From: Deltaproteobacteria bacterium
GTDB lineage: Bacteria > Desulfobacterota > Dissulfuribacteria > Dissulfuribacterales > UBA3076
DNA length: 53,870 nt
Reading direction: 5' to 3'
Assembly: GCA_003194485.1 (NCBI GenBank)
Contig: PQXD01000016.1
Coordinates: forward strand, 1 to 53,870
Part shown: positions 31,594-39,684 of the stretch, one piece after another
How positions within the stretch are numbered: position 1 is the first letter of the stretch
Layout: each line of letters opens with the position of its first letter
Translations under genes and position numbers: made by a program
Notes under the pieces: model-generated
Database searches by the model: none
What the model saw: only the letters and a program-made list of their open reading frames with translations
Told to the model about the DNA's origin: nothing

Positions 31594-33096
31594 ATGCACA
31601 ATGAAAATATACCTGGGAAGTCATGGCTGGCAATGGTCTTTTTGGCCCTGCTGGTATCCTTTTCCTTTCAGGGTTCCAGGGGACTCTATGAGACTTCAGA
31701 GGGGCGATATGCAGAATGTGCCCGCGAGATGATAGAAAGTGGAAACTACCTGGAGCCGACATTGGGTTACCGGCCTCACTGGGCAAAACCCCCTCTGACA
31801 TATTGGGCCATTGCAGGAGGCATAAAACTCTTGGGCCCCAGCGAATGGGGAGTCCGATTTTACAATGTGATCGCCTTTTTCTTTACGGTCCTGGCCGTAG
31901 CTTACATCGGGGCGACACTCTGGGATAAGACCACCGGACTCATGGCAGGCCTTATCTATGTATCGTCACCTTTTCCGGTATTTGGTGCTTACGCAGTCAC
32001 TACTGACACGCTTTTGACCCTCTGGGAGGTAAGCGCTGTCCTATGCTATATCAAAGCATACCATGCCATGTCTTCAGCAGAAGGGAAAAGATGGATCGCG
32101 GCAATGTGGATATCTTTCGGTCTTGGCTTTCTTACCAAAGGCCCGGCAGTATTACTTCCACTCATACCTGTTCTCATATGGCATTTCCAGCACAAGCCAC
32201 AGATAAGTGTTATAAGTCCCCTGGGGATACTCCTGTTCATCCTGGCAGGATTTTCCTGGTATCTGCTCGTCTGTCTCCGTCATCCGGGGCTTATGTCATA
32301 TTTTCTGGGTCATGAGATAATAGACAGGGTCACGTCAAACTCTGTTCATAACCACGAATGGTATAAACCGTTTGTTGTTTATCTGTCGGTTCTGACCTTA
32401 GGCGCAGGACCATGGCTGTATTTCGGATTAAGAGTGCTCTGGCAGAAACGCATCATCAGTCCAACAGTCCTTCGATCTCACTTGCGAAAAGGGAGTAAAG
32501 GCTCCTTTTTGTTGCTCTGGCTCCTCCTCCCCCTGATTATATTTTGCCTGGTAAAGAGCCGGCTGGAGCTCTATGTCCTGCCCATTTACGCCCCTATTGT
32601 ATTGGCTATTGCGCGGGGGATTTACACAGGCGCCGGGAGAACCGGCATTTTGCACAGAGTTGTTATTATAAGTGTGCTCACGGCATTCACGCTCGCCGGC
32701 CTAAAGGGAGTTACATCCTATTCTTTTAACAAAAAGGACATGAAAGCCCTTTACAAACTGTGTCGTGAAGTTGGCCGGGACGATACAAGGTTTGTTTCCT
32801 TCAATAGATCAAAGCTCTATGGCCTTCAGTACTATCTGAACGGAGACCTTCGCAGGACATCTCTTACCGGTAGAGAGGCTTGGGCCGATGGAAGCATACA
32901 GGAGGACATAAGAAAAATAAGAGGACCGGGATCGTCAAGATCATATGTATTTATTACAGATAAGAAGGAGGCCCATAGCCTCTGTAATATACTGAAAGAA
33001 TCAGGTATTGATTTTCAGCGGTTTCATGACAGATACTGGGTCACATGTCTGGCAGAAAAGGAGGCACCTAAATCCTGTATGCCGAAGCGTCTTTGA
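31594..33096 (+). CDS. ArnT-like membrane glycosyltransferase (GT39/83, PMT family)
   Basis: About 500 residues with ten or more membrane spans. The first periplasmic loop carries LYETSEGRYAECAREMIESG (DE/E-rich motif of ArnT and PMT enzymes) and PTLGYRPHWAKPPLTYWAIA, both conserved in 4-amino-4-deoxy-arabinose lipid A transferases. The family moves a sugar from undecaprenyl phosphate onto lipid A or another acceptor in the periplasm. ATG 31594 is preferred over an overlapping GTG at 31564. It lies in the ArnC-LpxB-N-ArnT-SMR order. The donor sugar is unknown, as the arabinose-specific arnA is missing. Confidence 0.88.
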   Translation: MHNENIPGKSWLAMVFLALLVSFSFQGSRGLYETSEGRYAECAREMIESGNYLEPTLGYRPHWAKPPLTYWAIAGGIKLLGPSEWGVRFYNVIAFFFTVLAVAYIGATLWDKTTGLMAGLIYVSSPFPVFGAYAVTTDTLLTLWEVSAVLCYIKAYHAMSSAEGKRWIAAMWISFGLGFLTKGPAVLLPLIPVLIWHFQHKPQISVISPLGILLFILAGFSWYLLVCLRHPGLMSYFLGHEIIDRVTSNSVHNHEWYKPFVVYLSVLTLGAGPWLYFGLRVLWQKRIISPTVLRSHLRKGSKGSFLLLWLLLPLIIFCLVKSRLELYVLPIYAPIVLAIARGIYTGAGRTGILHRVVIISVLTAFTLAGLKGVTSYSFNKKDMKALYKLCREVGRDDTRFVSFNRSKLYGLQYYLNGDLRRTSLTGREAWADGSIQEDIRKIRGPGSSRSYVFITDKKEAHSLCNILKESGIDFQRFHDRYWVTCLAEKEAPKSCMPKRL

Positions 33097-33137
33097 TCAA
33101 TGATAAATGATTAAGAACGGAGAGAGATGATAAAGAA

Positions 33138-33509
33138 ATGAACAGATACCTACCGCTGATCCTGTCAGGGGTCTTGCTGAATGCCTGTGCTCAACTCGTA
33201 CTCAAACAGGGCATGCGCAACATAGGCCATTTTGCATTTTCCATCCAAAATATCTTACCCATCGGGGTCAAAGTGGCACTGAACCCCTTTGTAATGGCAG
33301 GTATACTCTGTTACGTGATGAGTGTCATCGTGTGGCTGATGGTCCTCTCCAGGGTGGACGTGAGCTATGCCTATCCACTACTGAGCGCGGGCTACATCGT
33401 GACTGCCTTTGCAGGACGGTTTTTCTTTGACGAGGTCCTGGGGCCTGTACGCTGGGCAGGCATACTGATAATCTGCCTGGGTGTATATCTCGTTACAAGG
33501 AGTGTATAA
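33138..33509 (+). CDS. SMR-type small transporter, ArnE/ArnF-like
   Basis: A 123-residue protein with four membrane helices, as in EmrE-type proteins. LNACAQLVLKQGMR and SRVDVSYAYPLLSAGYIVTAF, then GPVRWAGILIICLGVYLV fit the ArnE/ArnF subgroup that flips undecaprenyl-phosphate aminoarabinose; the EmrE Glu14 is replaced, as expected for that subgroup. It follows the ArnT-like gene after 41 bp, and its stop overlaps the ATG of the arnB stub by one base. It may work as a homodimer, since only one such gene is seen. Confidence 0.8.
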   Translation: MNRYLPLILSGVLLNACAQLVLKQGMRNIGHFAFSIQNILPIGVKVALNPFVMAGILCYVMSVIVWLMVLSRVDVSYAYPLLSAGYIVTAFAGRFFFDEVLGPVRWAGILIICLGVYLVTRSV

Positions 33510-33622
33510 TGACTGGCAACATCCCTGTGAGGTCCGTTTTTTTGCCATTTTCCCGCCCGACCATCGGCCAGGCAGAAATAGACGAGGTGGCGGACAGCCT
33601 GCGCTCCGGCTGGCTGACCACT
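33509..33622 (+). pseudogene. 5' stub of an ArnB-type sugar aminotransferase gene
   Basis: The first 38 codons read LPFSRPTIGQAEIDEVADS and LRSGWLTT, the start of DegT/DnrJ/EryC1 PLP-dependent aminotransferases such as ArnB. After that the frame runs into unrelated hydrophobic sequence and stops at 33742. The Lys that binds PLP and all the rest are missing. A hairpin-rich noncoding segment begins about 100 bp later, so a deletion or insertion removed the gene body. An amino-sugar branch of the lipid modification pathway may have been lost. Confidence 0.75.
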
Positions 33623-33728
33623 GTCAAGGGATACCATCTTTTACGATTTTCCGTGTTCTCAATTTATTCCTTTTGTCTTTGTTCCTGCCATTCCTGCTTA
33701 TTCTCTGAGAGCCTCATGTCCACAGATC

Positions 33729-33858
33729 CAAGACAAGTATAATAATTGAATAGGCAAGAAATCGATTCCAGAAAAGCGCATTCTGTCAACTGAATTTACA
33801 TTTTATTTCTGAAAATGTATATTAGCTTGACAGAATGCATTATCTTTCTTTGTCTTGG
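33729..33858. repeat. Imperfect hairpin element behind the arnB stub
   Basis: Nested inverted repeats share one centre: CCAAGACAA (33729-33737) with TTGTCTTGG (33850-33858), GCATTCTGTCAA (33778-33789) with its exact complement at 33827-33838, and TACATTTT near the tip. The unpaired part on the left makes the arms unequal. Single copy here; could be a MITE remnant or terminator-like structure. The rest of 33623-34146 shows no gene. Confidence 0.55.
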
Positions 33859-34146
33859 AGCGCGTCCTTAGAATCAAATTCACATTAAATTATATCAGTA
33901 AATCCGTAAGTTATTATCAAAAATCCCCGCATCCCTCCCCGTTTCCCCAGTCTGGCACAATATTCGCTCAATAGCAATTTCAAGAAAACGAAAAAGGGAG
34001 TGATCAAAATCAAATGAGAAAAGGAGGATAAAAAAATTTCCACTAACCGGACTCTGTAAAAGAGTTACTAATTTCTTGGCAGATACAAAAGATAATATCC
34101 AGAAAGAATGTGCTGAAGCATTCGAAGATCGAAAAGGAGAAAAAAA

Positions 34147-34725
34147 ATGGGCATTACTATTCCTGGAAGTGATGACAGTAGAAGAATGATGGAAGAAGAG
34201 GCTAAGGTTATAATACGGGATAGAAGGGGTTCGACAGCTATTCCTATGCAAGCTTCAGAAGTGGAATTTGTTGATGAAGAGAAATTTGCAGTCGAAGAGG
34301 AAGTAGGTTTGCCGTATGCTGGACATCCCAATGTTCCCAATATAAATGTCGCCAATGCAATCAAAGCCGCATTTGGTAATACAGGTTATCATGCCTATCT
34401 ATCCGACAGCAGTTATACTGGATACACTCTTAACGAGCTGTGGAGATACCTCAAATATTCTGAGCATACCGACCTGATTCCTTACATGTCACAGATATTC
34501 GACTGCGACGATTTCGCCCAGGTTTTGCAGGGAAGTATTAACCGGGTATTCAAGGGAATTCCATTTGGTACCCTCTGGTTTTACCATAAGACGGAGCATT
34601 GGGGTCACGCTATTAATATCTTTTATTCTTACCAGCACAACAAAATTGTCTGTGTCGAGCCTCAGAATGATAATATGTTCTGGTTCAATAAGAATGCGTG
34701 GCGGGCTTACTTAGTTATAATATAG
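34147..34725 (+). CDS. Cysteine-peptidase-like protein with DCDDF motif (MOA C-terminal-like)
   Basis: A 192-residue protein. Its C-terminal part, FDCDDFAQVLQGSIN, TEHWGHAINIFY and VCVEPQNDNMFW, gives a Cys, His and Glu/Asn order like papain-type cysteine peptidases, most like the C-terminal domain of the fungal lectin MOA and its small bacterial relatives. Cys is near 120, His near 157. The N-terminal 45 residues are charged and of unknown role; there is no signal peptide. ATG 34147 follows AAAAGGAG. It stands alone between two hairpin elements with no partner gene, as in cargo-type or defence genes. Substrate unknown; this call rests on motif shape. Confidence 0.55.
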   Translation: MGITIPGSDDSRRMMEEEAKVIIRDRRGSTAIPMQASEVEFVDEEKFAVEEEVGLPYAGHPNVPNINVANAIKAAFGNTGYHAYLSDSSYTGYTLNELWRYLKYSEHTDLIPYMSQIFDCDDFAQVLQGSINRVFKGIPFGTLWFYHKTEHWGHAINIFYSYQHNKIVCVEPQNDNMFWFNKNAWRAYLVII

Positions 34726-34780
34726 AAGAATATGCCTATTGAGTAAGTATTTGCAATAAATAATTATCCCAAATTATGCA

Positions 34781-34903
34781 CTTCAAACACCGAACAATAA
34801 GGAACAAATAGAAAAATCAGTAAGTTATGGTGTATTGTCCAGTTTGGAATGTTCACCCAAAAGGTGCATTCCACCGGAGTTAAAAATTGTTCGGTATTTG
34901 AAG
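34781..34903. repeat. 123-bp inverted-repeat element
   Basis: CTTCAAACACCGAACAAT (34781-34798) pairs with 34886-34903 with one mismatch. A smaller hairpin (GGAATG near 34845 with CATTCC near 34867) lies inside. Shape and size suggest a MITE. Downstream, 34904-35111 holds no gene; part of it (CTCATCTCCCACCCTAATCC, around 35031) is low-information repeat-like sequence. Confidence 0.6.
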
Positions 34904-35111
34904 CCACAAGGGGCAGCCAATTTTACCAAATCTGCTTTGTTGTCAGGCACTTGAAGTACAAAAGTACGTCTGCGTGCCTTCCGCCTCGCATCTTTGGCAA
35001 ACTTGGCTGCTGCATAATTCGGGATTATCCCTCATCTCCCACCCTAATCCCTTCCTGACAGGGGAGGGGATTAGGGAATTTGATTCCCCCGCTTCTGATT
35101 CAGGAGCAGAT

Positions 35112-35306
35112 GTAAATATTCGGTGAACCCGTGGTCCATTATGGAAGTTGCCATCCGTGCCCTGCCGCAGGAGCGGTTTGCCTTTTGCAGGGTTTCAACC
35201 GCGGGCCGGATTGCACTGCCTCTCCGGTCTGCGATGAGTGAGCTTTGAAACCCGGAAAAAGGCAACCGCTTCAAGGCAGGATATAACGGGTTCACCAGAT
35301 ATTTAC
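35112..35306. repeat. 195-bp palindromic MITE, copy 2
   Basis: Same orientation, length and near-identical sequence as 29945-30139, differing at only a few positions (for example ACTGTGG/ATTATGG near the left end and GTAACC/GCAACC). The inverted ends are GTAAATATTC and its partner at 35297-35306. Flanks here show no clear 8-bp duplication, so this copy may be older or its flank rearranged. It ends about 30 bp from the stop of the PfkB kinase gene. Confidence 0.88.
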
Positions 35307-35334
35307 CTGAATAGATCTGAAAGCTCAATATTTT

Positions 35335-36336
35335 TCAGGCCTTCAGTCTGTCCAGCCAGCCTCTGCCAAAGGCGGACAGAGAAAAGGCGGCAAGCCGGGC
35401 ACCGGACCTGAGACATTCAAGGGCAGGTGCCCCCTGAAGCATGGCGTCCAAAAAACCGGCATTAAATGCATCCCCTGCACCGGTGTTGTCAACTATTTCC
35501 GGAACCTTTTCGGCCGGAATTGTAAAAGATACTTCAGGACTATAGATAGCTGCACCCTTTGGACCCTGTTTGCATATTATGGCAGCTCCTCCTGTGTCTT
35601 TGAAGAGGCCTAATCCCAAAGAGCCGTTGCGACCCAGCAGGGGATAAACGGCCTCAAGCCCGGCCCCGCCTGCCATGCCCGTCATTATCCTTACTTCCTC
35701 TTCCGTGATAAATAGCAAATCCGTCCTTTTGAGAATATCTGACAGTGCCTCAATACCCCTTGCTGCATATAGCTCACCCGGATCAAAGGAAAGTATCTGT
35801 TCCGGCTTAAGGGCATTGGCCATCTCTGTCTGGGCAGAGATACCGCCGGGCTGGGCCAGGGAACTGAAATGGAGCACTCTTGTATCGGATACGCCTTTCA
35901 GGACAGCGGCATCCGGAAAGCCTGCCTTATGATAATGAGGTGCAACAAACATGGCCCTGTTCCGCATCTCTTTATCTATCACAACGACACAGACAGCGCT
36001 TTTCCCTACTTGTTTCACAAGGGATAATTCCACACCCTTCATGGAGCCAAGTATGAAATCCCCGGCTTCGTCTTTACCTGCTGTACCTATGAAGCCGACC
36101 CTGTGTCCGAGACGGCTGAGAGCACATATGGTATTGGCGGAAGAGCCACCTCCGCTTTTGGTAATGAGGGTCCCCCGGTTATCCAGAAAATCGATAAGGA
36201 CTCTTGCCGTCTTGTGATCTCCTGATATCTCGCGCCCGGCATAGAGATCAAAGCCTGCTGACCGCACATCCTCAAGGTCATCTATCTCATAGACCAGATC
36301 GAGATTGAGTGCTCCTGATCCCAAAAAGTCGATCAT
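35335..36336 (-). CDS. PfkB-family sugar or nucleoside kinase
   Basis: A 333-residue ribokinase-like enzyme. The GGGSSANTICALSRLG block near 62-77 is the first PfkB signature, and DNTGAGDAFNAGFL near 288-301 is the second, including the catalytic Asp of GAGD. VVVIDKEMRNRAMFVAPHY lies in the lid region. It phosphorylates a sugar, nucleoside or similar alcohol, with the substrate not readable from sequence. ATG 36336. It lies downstream of the terminator that closes the aryl-polyene-like operon, so it is probably transcribed separately. Confidence 0.88.
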   Translation of the reverse strand: MIDFLGSGALNLDLVYEIDDLEDVRSAGFDLYAGREISGDHKTARVLIDFLDNRGTLITKSGGGSSANTICALSRLGHRVGFIGTAGKDEAGDFILGSMKGVELSLVKQVGKSAVCVVVIDKEMRNRAMFVAPHYHKAGFPDAAVLKGVSDTRVLHFSSLAQPGGISAQTEMANALKPEQILSFDPGELYAARGIEALSDILKRTDLLFITEEEVRIMTGMAGGAGLEAVYPLLGRNGSLGLGLFKDTGGAAIICKQGPKGAAIYSPEVSFTIPAEKVPEIVDNTGAGDAFNAGFLDAMLQGAPALECLRSGARLAAFSLSAFGRGWLDRLKA

Positions 36337-36780
36337 AATGCCAATCAGCTCTGCTCATTCTCTGACGGACCTTGGTCGTGAACAAGTTCCGGCATTAGAG
36401 GCATCTTTGACAATTTCTCTGCAGGCAATATCGGTGATATCTCTTTTTTTGATGAAGCGCCAAGTTCCGTAAAGCGCCTGGCTGACGGAAACACCCTTCT
36501 CTCTTCGGTGTCGCAAGGATTATACAATCTTTTACACCTCATTCGATTAGCGCGGGGTCCTGCTCCAGGGCCGCACTGAAGAAATTTTCTCCTGGTAAAA
36601 ACATGACAACGAACTCAGGAGCTGGCTCAAACTGTTGCCAGTAGGCCTTTGAACCCAACTTCCTCTTCTGCCTGCTTGTAAAAAATTATACTACAAAAAG
36701 TTCTGAAATATGATACTGCTCAAAAAGCCCGACACCTGCCTGCCGGCAGGCAGGTGCCGGGCACAGAAATCAGCTCAAAG
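36337..36780. other. Intergenic region between the PfkB gene and the polyene-like operon
   Basis: No gene I would defend. A 65-codon minus-strand frame at 36345-36542 has no homology features that I can see. The stretch should contain the promoter of the kinase gene. The only clear structure is the terminator hairpin near 36727-36762. Confidence 0.45.
36722..36762 (-). terminator. Strong palindromic terminator at the end of the polyene-like operon
   Basis: A perfect 24-bp palindrome (CACCTGCCTGCC/GGCAGGCAGGTG, 36733-36756) is extended by five more pairs outside a single mismatch. On the minus strand it is followed by TTTTT, giving a Rho-independent terminator about 20 bp after the ketosynthase stop. 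Confidence 0.75.
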
Positions 36781-37932
36781 TCAAAGATAAAAGCTCAAAG
36801 AGCTATCGTAATCAACCCCTTTAAGCTGATTAAGGGGCTTTGCTCCAATAAGTAAACTTGCATTTATGCCGCCAAATCCTGAGTTGCAGGATAATATGGA
36901 TGGATGATCCACGGCGAGGGGTTTTTGTCCGGTTATACGGCCGATGCCGGATTCCGGTGTCGTCAGTCCAACGCTTGGAGGAATCAGGCCCCTCTTCAGG
37001 CTTTCAACAGATAAGACCGCCTCAATTACGCCTGCAGCTCCAAGGCAGTGGCCTATAGCTCCTTTCACAGAATGAAAAGGCGGATTGTTTTTGCCCCACA
37101 GAGTGGTAAATGCGCATATCTCCATGGCATCGTTATGCCGGGTACCGGTACCGTGGGCGTTTATGGCGCCTACTTTCCTGCGGCAATTGTCCGTAGCTTT
37201 TTTTATGGAAGCTATCAGCCCGCTCGCCTCCCTGTCCGGCGCTGTGATGTGAGCTGCGTCACAGGCCGCCCCCCATCCGGTTATCCGGGCAAGGATGGGC
37301 CGATCGCGTTTATGGGCCTCTTCTGTGGCGCATAGAAGTATGATTCCAGCCCCTTCGCCCAGGCTAAGCCCATCACGTCTATGATCGAAAGGACGGCAAG
37401 GTTGAGTGGAAAGCGCCATAAGACTTGCAAAACCGGCCAGCACAAACCGGCTTAATATATCTATACCGATTACGGCGACCGTTTTTGCATCACCACTGAT
37501 AATCCTGTGTATTCCTTGGATTATAGCTATTGTTCCGGATGCACAGGCAGCGCTGATTGTGCTTACAGGACCCTTAAGGCCGAGTTCTCTCGCTATATAA
37601 CTTGCAGTATCACAAGGTTGGCCTGGTGTGGGACCGACTGACCGGGCAAGGAGTTCGTCCGGAGCGCCTTTTGTAATAGCCAGAATGAGGGTGGTGTCAT
37701 CCGGAACCGGGGGGCTGTCAGCAAGAAGCAATTTTATCAGTGCGTAAAGGCGTTTTGCCGTTCCCGGCTCTCCTTCAAGCCTATCTATTGACCCTACCGG
37801 CCATCTGCCAAACAAACCGTCTGATTTAAGACAGGCAAGGGCAGAGCGTCCTTCCATCAGTCCGCTCCACGTCTCGTCTAAATTGCCAAGAGAAGTTATC
37901 GCTCTGGTGGCCACAATAGCTACTGATTTCAT
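36781..37932 (-). CDS. Beta-ketoacyl-ACP synthase (FabF-like, ApeR/ApeO type)
   Basis: A 383-residue ketosynthase. The nucleophile is in STISAACASGT, with His in NAHGTGTRHND and His in KGAIGHCLGAAG, so the Cys-His-His triad is complete. FGGINASLLI near the end is the usual Gly-rich loop. It is somewhat short for FabF (about 410). ATG 37932 overlaps the thioesterase stop (ATGA); a GTG at 37953 is a reading into that gene. It would extend an acyl chain in the aryl-polyene-like pathway together with the ketosynthase and chain-length-factor homologue near the window end. It is the last gene of the operon. Confidence 0.88.
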   Translation of the reverse strand: MKSVAIVATRAITSLGNLDETWSGLMEGRSALACLKSDGLFGRWPVGSIDRLEGEPGTAKRLYALIKLLLADSPPVPDDTTLILAITKGAPDELLARSVGPTPGQPCDTASYIARELGLKGPVSTISAACASGTIAIIQGIHRIISGDAKTVAVIGIDILSRFVLAGFASLMALSTQPCRPFDHRRDGLSLGEGAGIILLCATEEAHKRDRPILARITGWGAACDAAHITAPDREASGLIASIKKATDNCRRKVGAINAHGTGTRHNDAMEICAFTTLWGKNNPPFHSVKGAIGHCLGAAGVIEAVLSVESLKRGLIPPSVGLTTPESGIGRITGQKPLAVDHPSILSCNSGFGGINASLLIGAKPLNQLKGVDYDSSLSFYL

Positions 37933-38396
37933 TCCAGCTTGCCATCTCTCCACTTTTGCCGGAAATCTTCAATCCAGGCAGTCGGTACGAGCAAAACATC
38001 CCCCTTCATATCTGTCAGGAGTTGGACCGTATACCCAGTGGCTGCTAAACGTCCGTCCTGGCCTGTAATATGATATTCAAAGTTCAGCCTCATGGCATCG
38101 CTCCAGTGTAGAGCGGTCTCAATGTTCATTATCTCATCAAAGCGTAACGGGGCCTTATAGTCGATGTGCATTTTCAAAATAGGAGCTGCCAGCCCTTCAT
38201 CCCGGAACTTCGTGTAACGCAGGCCGTACCTGTCTCCAAATGCCACGCGGCCATCTTCAAGATAACTCACGTACCGGCCGTGCCATACCATCCCCAACGG
38301 ATCTATTTCTTCAAACCTGACCCTGCGGGGAACAGTGACTGTAAGAGGCCTGGGAGCATCAGGCTCTTGAGGAAAGTAGCAACGTTGAGATCTCAT
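37929..38396 (-). CDS. Hot-dog thioesterase (4-hydroxybenzoyl-CoA thioesterase type)
   Basis: A 155-residue acyl-thioesterase from ATG 38396, which follows GGAGAA. VRFEEIDPLGMVWHGRYVSYLEDGR is the family signature, with Asp in IDPLGMV as the likely catalytic residue and the His of WHGRY nearby. IDYKAPLRFDEIM and ITGQDGRLAATG complete the hot-dog fold. In aryl-polyene clusters a thioesterase of this kind (ApeK/ApeG-like region) removes or transfers the acyl chain. It overlaps the ketosynthase by four bases. A four-helix-bundle element remnant lies directly upstream. Confidence 0.88.
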   Translation of the reverse strand: MRSQRCYFPQEPDAPRPLTVTVPRRVRFEEIDPLGMVWHGRYVSYLEDGRVAFGDRYGLRYTKFRDEGLAAPILKMHIDYKAPLRFDEIMNIETALHWSDAMRLNFEYHITGQDGRLAATGYTVQLLTDMKGDVLLVPTAWIEDFRQKWRDGKLE

Positions 38397-38428
38397 GTCT
38401 TCTCCATTCAGGGGTTCCGGGTTCACGG

Positions 38429-38629
38429 TTCGAGAAAAAAATGAACATCGAACATCGAACGTCCAACATCGAATATTGAATGGGGAAAAAGGACTTTATC
38501 CATAAGCTTCGTATCTTATTAAAGGAAGTTAGGGAGACCCGGAGACAGTTAAAACTCATTCAGCGTATACCGTTGAATGTTCGGAATTGGATATTCGTTT
38601 TTTCATTCGACGTTCGACGTTCATCTTTC
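38429..38629. mobile_element. Deletion derivative of a four-helix-bundle element, copy A
   Basis: The left arm (38441-38481) is a series of GAACATCG/GAACGTCC words and the right arm (38573-38623) their reverse complements. The core of about 90 bp still encodes GKKDFIHKLRILLKEVRETR, the third helix of the four-helix-bundle family, with nothing of helices 1, 2 or 4. The core is nearly identical to that at 43490-43715. It lies between the dehydratase-like and thioesterase genes of one operon. Confidence 0.75.
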
Positions 38630-38714
38630 AAAACAATTCATTACGGCATAAATGTAACCTGTGAACTTTTACAAAACAACTTAATGCTAATGGCTAACCG
38701 CTAACCGCACAGAT

Positions 38715-39113
38715 CTAATTTTTTTCACAGAAATCTATTCTACCTGTAGACACAGTCTCATTCTCATTACGGATGCTGAATATGGCCCTCCATGTCATTC
38801 GGTGCCTTTTCAAGTTCACGGTTATCGATATTCGCTCCTTTGGCTGGATAAGGCCTCGGAATTTGATTCGTTTTGCAGCAGTAGGCACAAGCTGTTGGTT
38901 CAGGGCCTTATTGGCCAATGAACGAACCGCCGCCATTTGTATGATGCCCGGGAGTATTGCTTGATCTGGGAAGTGGCCCTGGAAGCAGGGGAAATCAGGC
39001 TGAAAGACAAACGTGCCATTCACTGATATGTCTTCATCTCTATCTACAGTGTATTCAGATAGAGATTCCATCAAAGCCTGTTCTATGGAATCAGTATCGA
39101 TTTCTTTTATCAT
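38715..39113 (-). CDS. FabZ/ApeP-like hot-dog dehydratase lacking the usual acidic residue
   Basis: A 132-residue hot-dog protein. FQGHFPDQAILPGIIQMAAVRSLA matches the FabZ active-site helix, including His near 45 in GHFP. FabZ normally has Glu a few residues after PG (PGVLIVEAL); here the matching position is Ala (PGIIQMAAV). It may be inactive, scaffold-like, or use other groups. Its N-terminus overlaps the lipoprotein gene by 23 bases. In aryl-polyene pathways two dehydratases act; the second is fused to the ligase at 46918-48770 and has its own residues. Confidence 0.8.
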   Translation of the reverse strand: MIKEIDTDSIEQALMESLSEYTVDRDEDISVNGTFVFQPDFPCFQGHFPDQAILPGIIQMAAVRSLANKALNQQLVPTAAKRIKFRGLIQPKERISITVNLKRHRMTWRAIFSIRNENETVSTGRIDFCEKN

Positions 39114-39684
39114 AAGTCAGATATAAACCATGGAATAGCTCCAGGGTCAGCTTAGAGCGCCTCCATGGCTCTTGCAACACCGCACAAACAAATCCTTCAG
39201 ATGTGTCTTTACTATAAAAATAGTCCACAGACCAAAGCAAAAAAGGGCCGAAGCGGGCCTCTTTTCTTTCCACATCCGAAGCAGGCTTTTTCTTGCATAT
39301 TCTGATGAAACCATGTCTGAAACAATGGACATCATCTGACACGGTATCAAAAATGCGTGAGGCGGATTTGGAAAGATATTCCGGCAAACCGCGGTCGCGC
39401 ACTGACTTTAAGGCAAAAATAGCTCTGACATCACTTCCATTAGACATTGTGGTCTCCAGCAGCTTAATCCCAGTGGCATCAAGCAGGGCCAAATGGAAAT
39501 CAGGGCCAATAGTCCTCACTACCAGCAGACCGGTAAATCGTTCAGCCCCCCATTTTTCTATAGTAAGTTTCCAGAGAGATTCCTCCACATATGGAAAATG
39601 CAGACCGGCATGTTCAGGGATCCTGTTGATACCACATCCTGAAATAAACTGAATCATTAATATCAACGATATCCAATGCATCAT
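39091..39684 (-). CDS. DUF3261-like outer-membrane lipoprotein (ApeN-like)
   Basis: A 197-residue protein with a lipoprotein signal (MHWISLILMIQFISGC, Cys near 17). The rest has RFTGLLVVRTIGPDFHLALLDATGIKLLETTM, typical of DUF3261 proteins found in aryl-polyene clusters next to the MMPL exporter and LolA-like protein. Function is unknown but it is thought to belong to the envelope transfer step. It overlaps the exporter gene by four bases (ATGA) and the dehydratase by 23. Confidence 0.72.
   Translation of the reverse strand: MMHWISLILMIQFISGCGINRIPEHAGLHFPYVEESLWKLTIEKWGAERFTGLLVVRTIGPDFHLALLDATGIKLLETTMSNGSDVRAIFALKSVRDRGLPEYLSKSASRIFDTVSDDVHCFRHGFIRICKKKPASDVERKEARFGPFLLWSVDYFYSKDTSEGFVCAVLQEPWRRSKLTLELFHGLYLTYDKRNRY

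Noticed and set aside
32300-32700. Searched for tRNA or attachment sites near the envelope genes
   Set aside because: No cloverleaf or direct-repeat att structure was found in this or other stretches of the window.
36345-36542. 65-codon minus-strand frame between the kinase and the ketosynthase
   Set aside because: No ribosome site, no family features and odd composition; left as intergenic.
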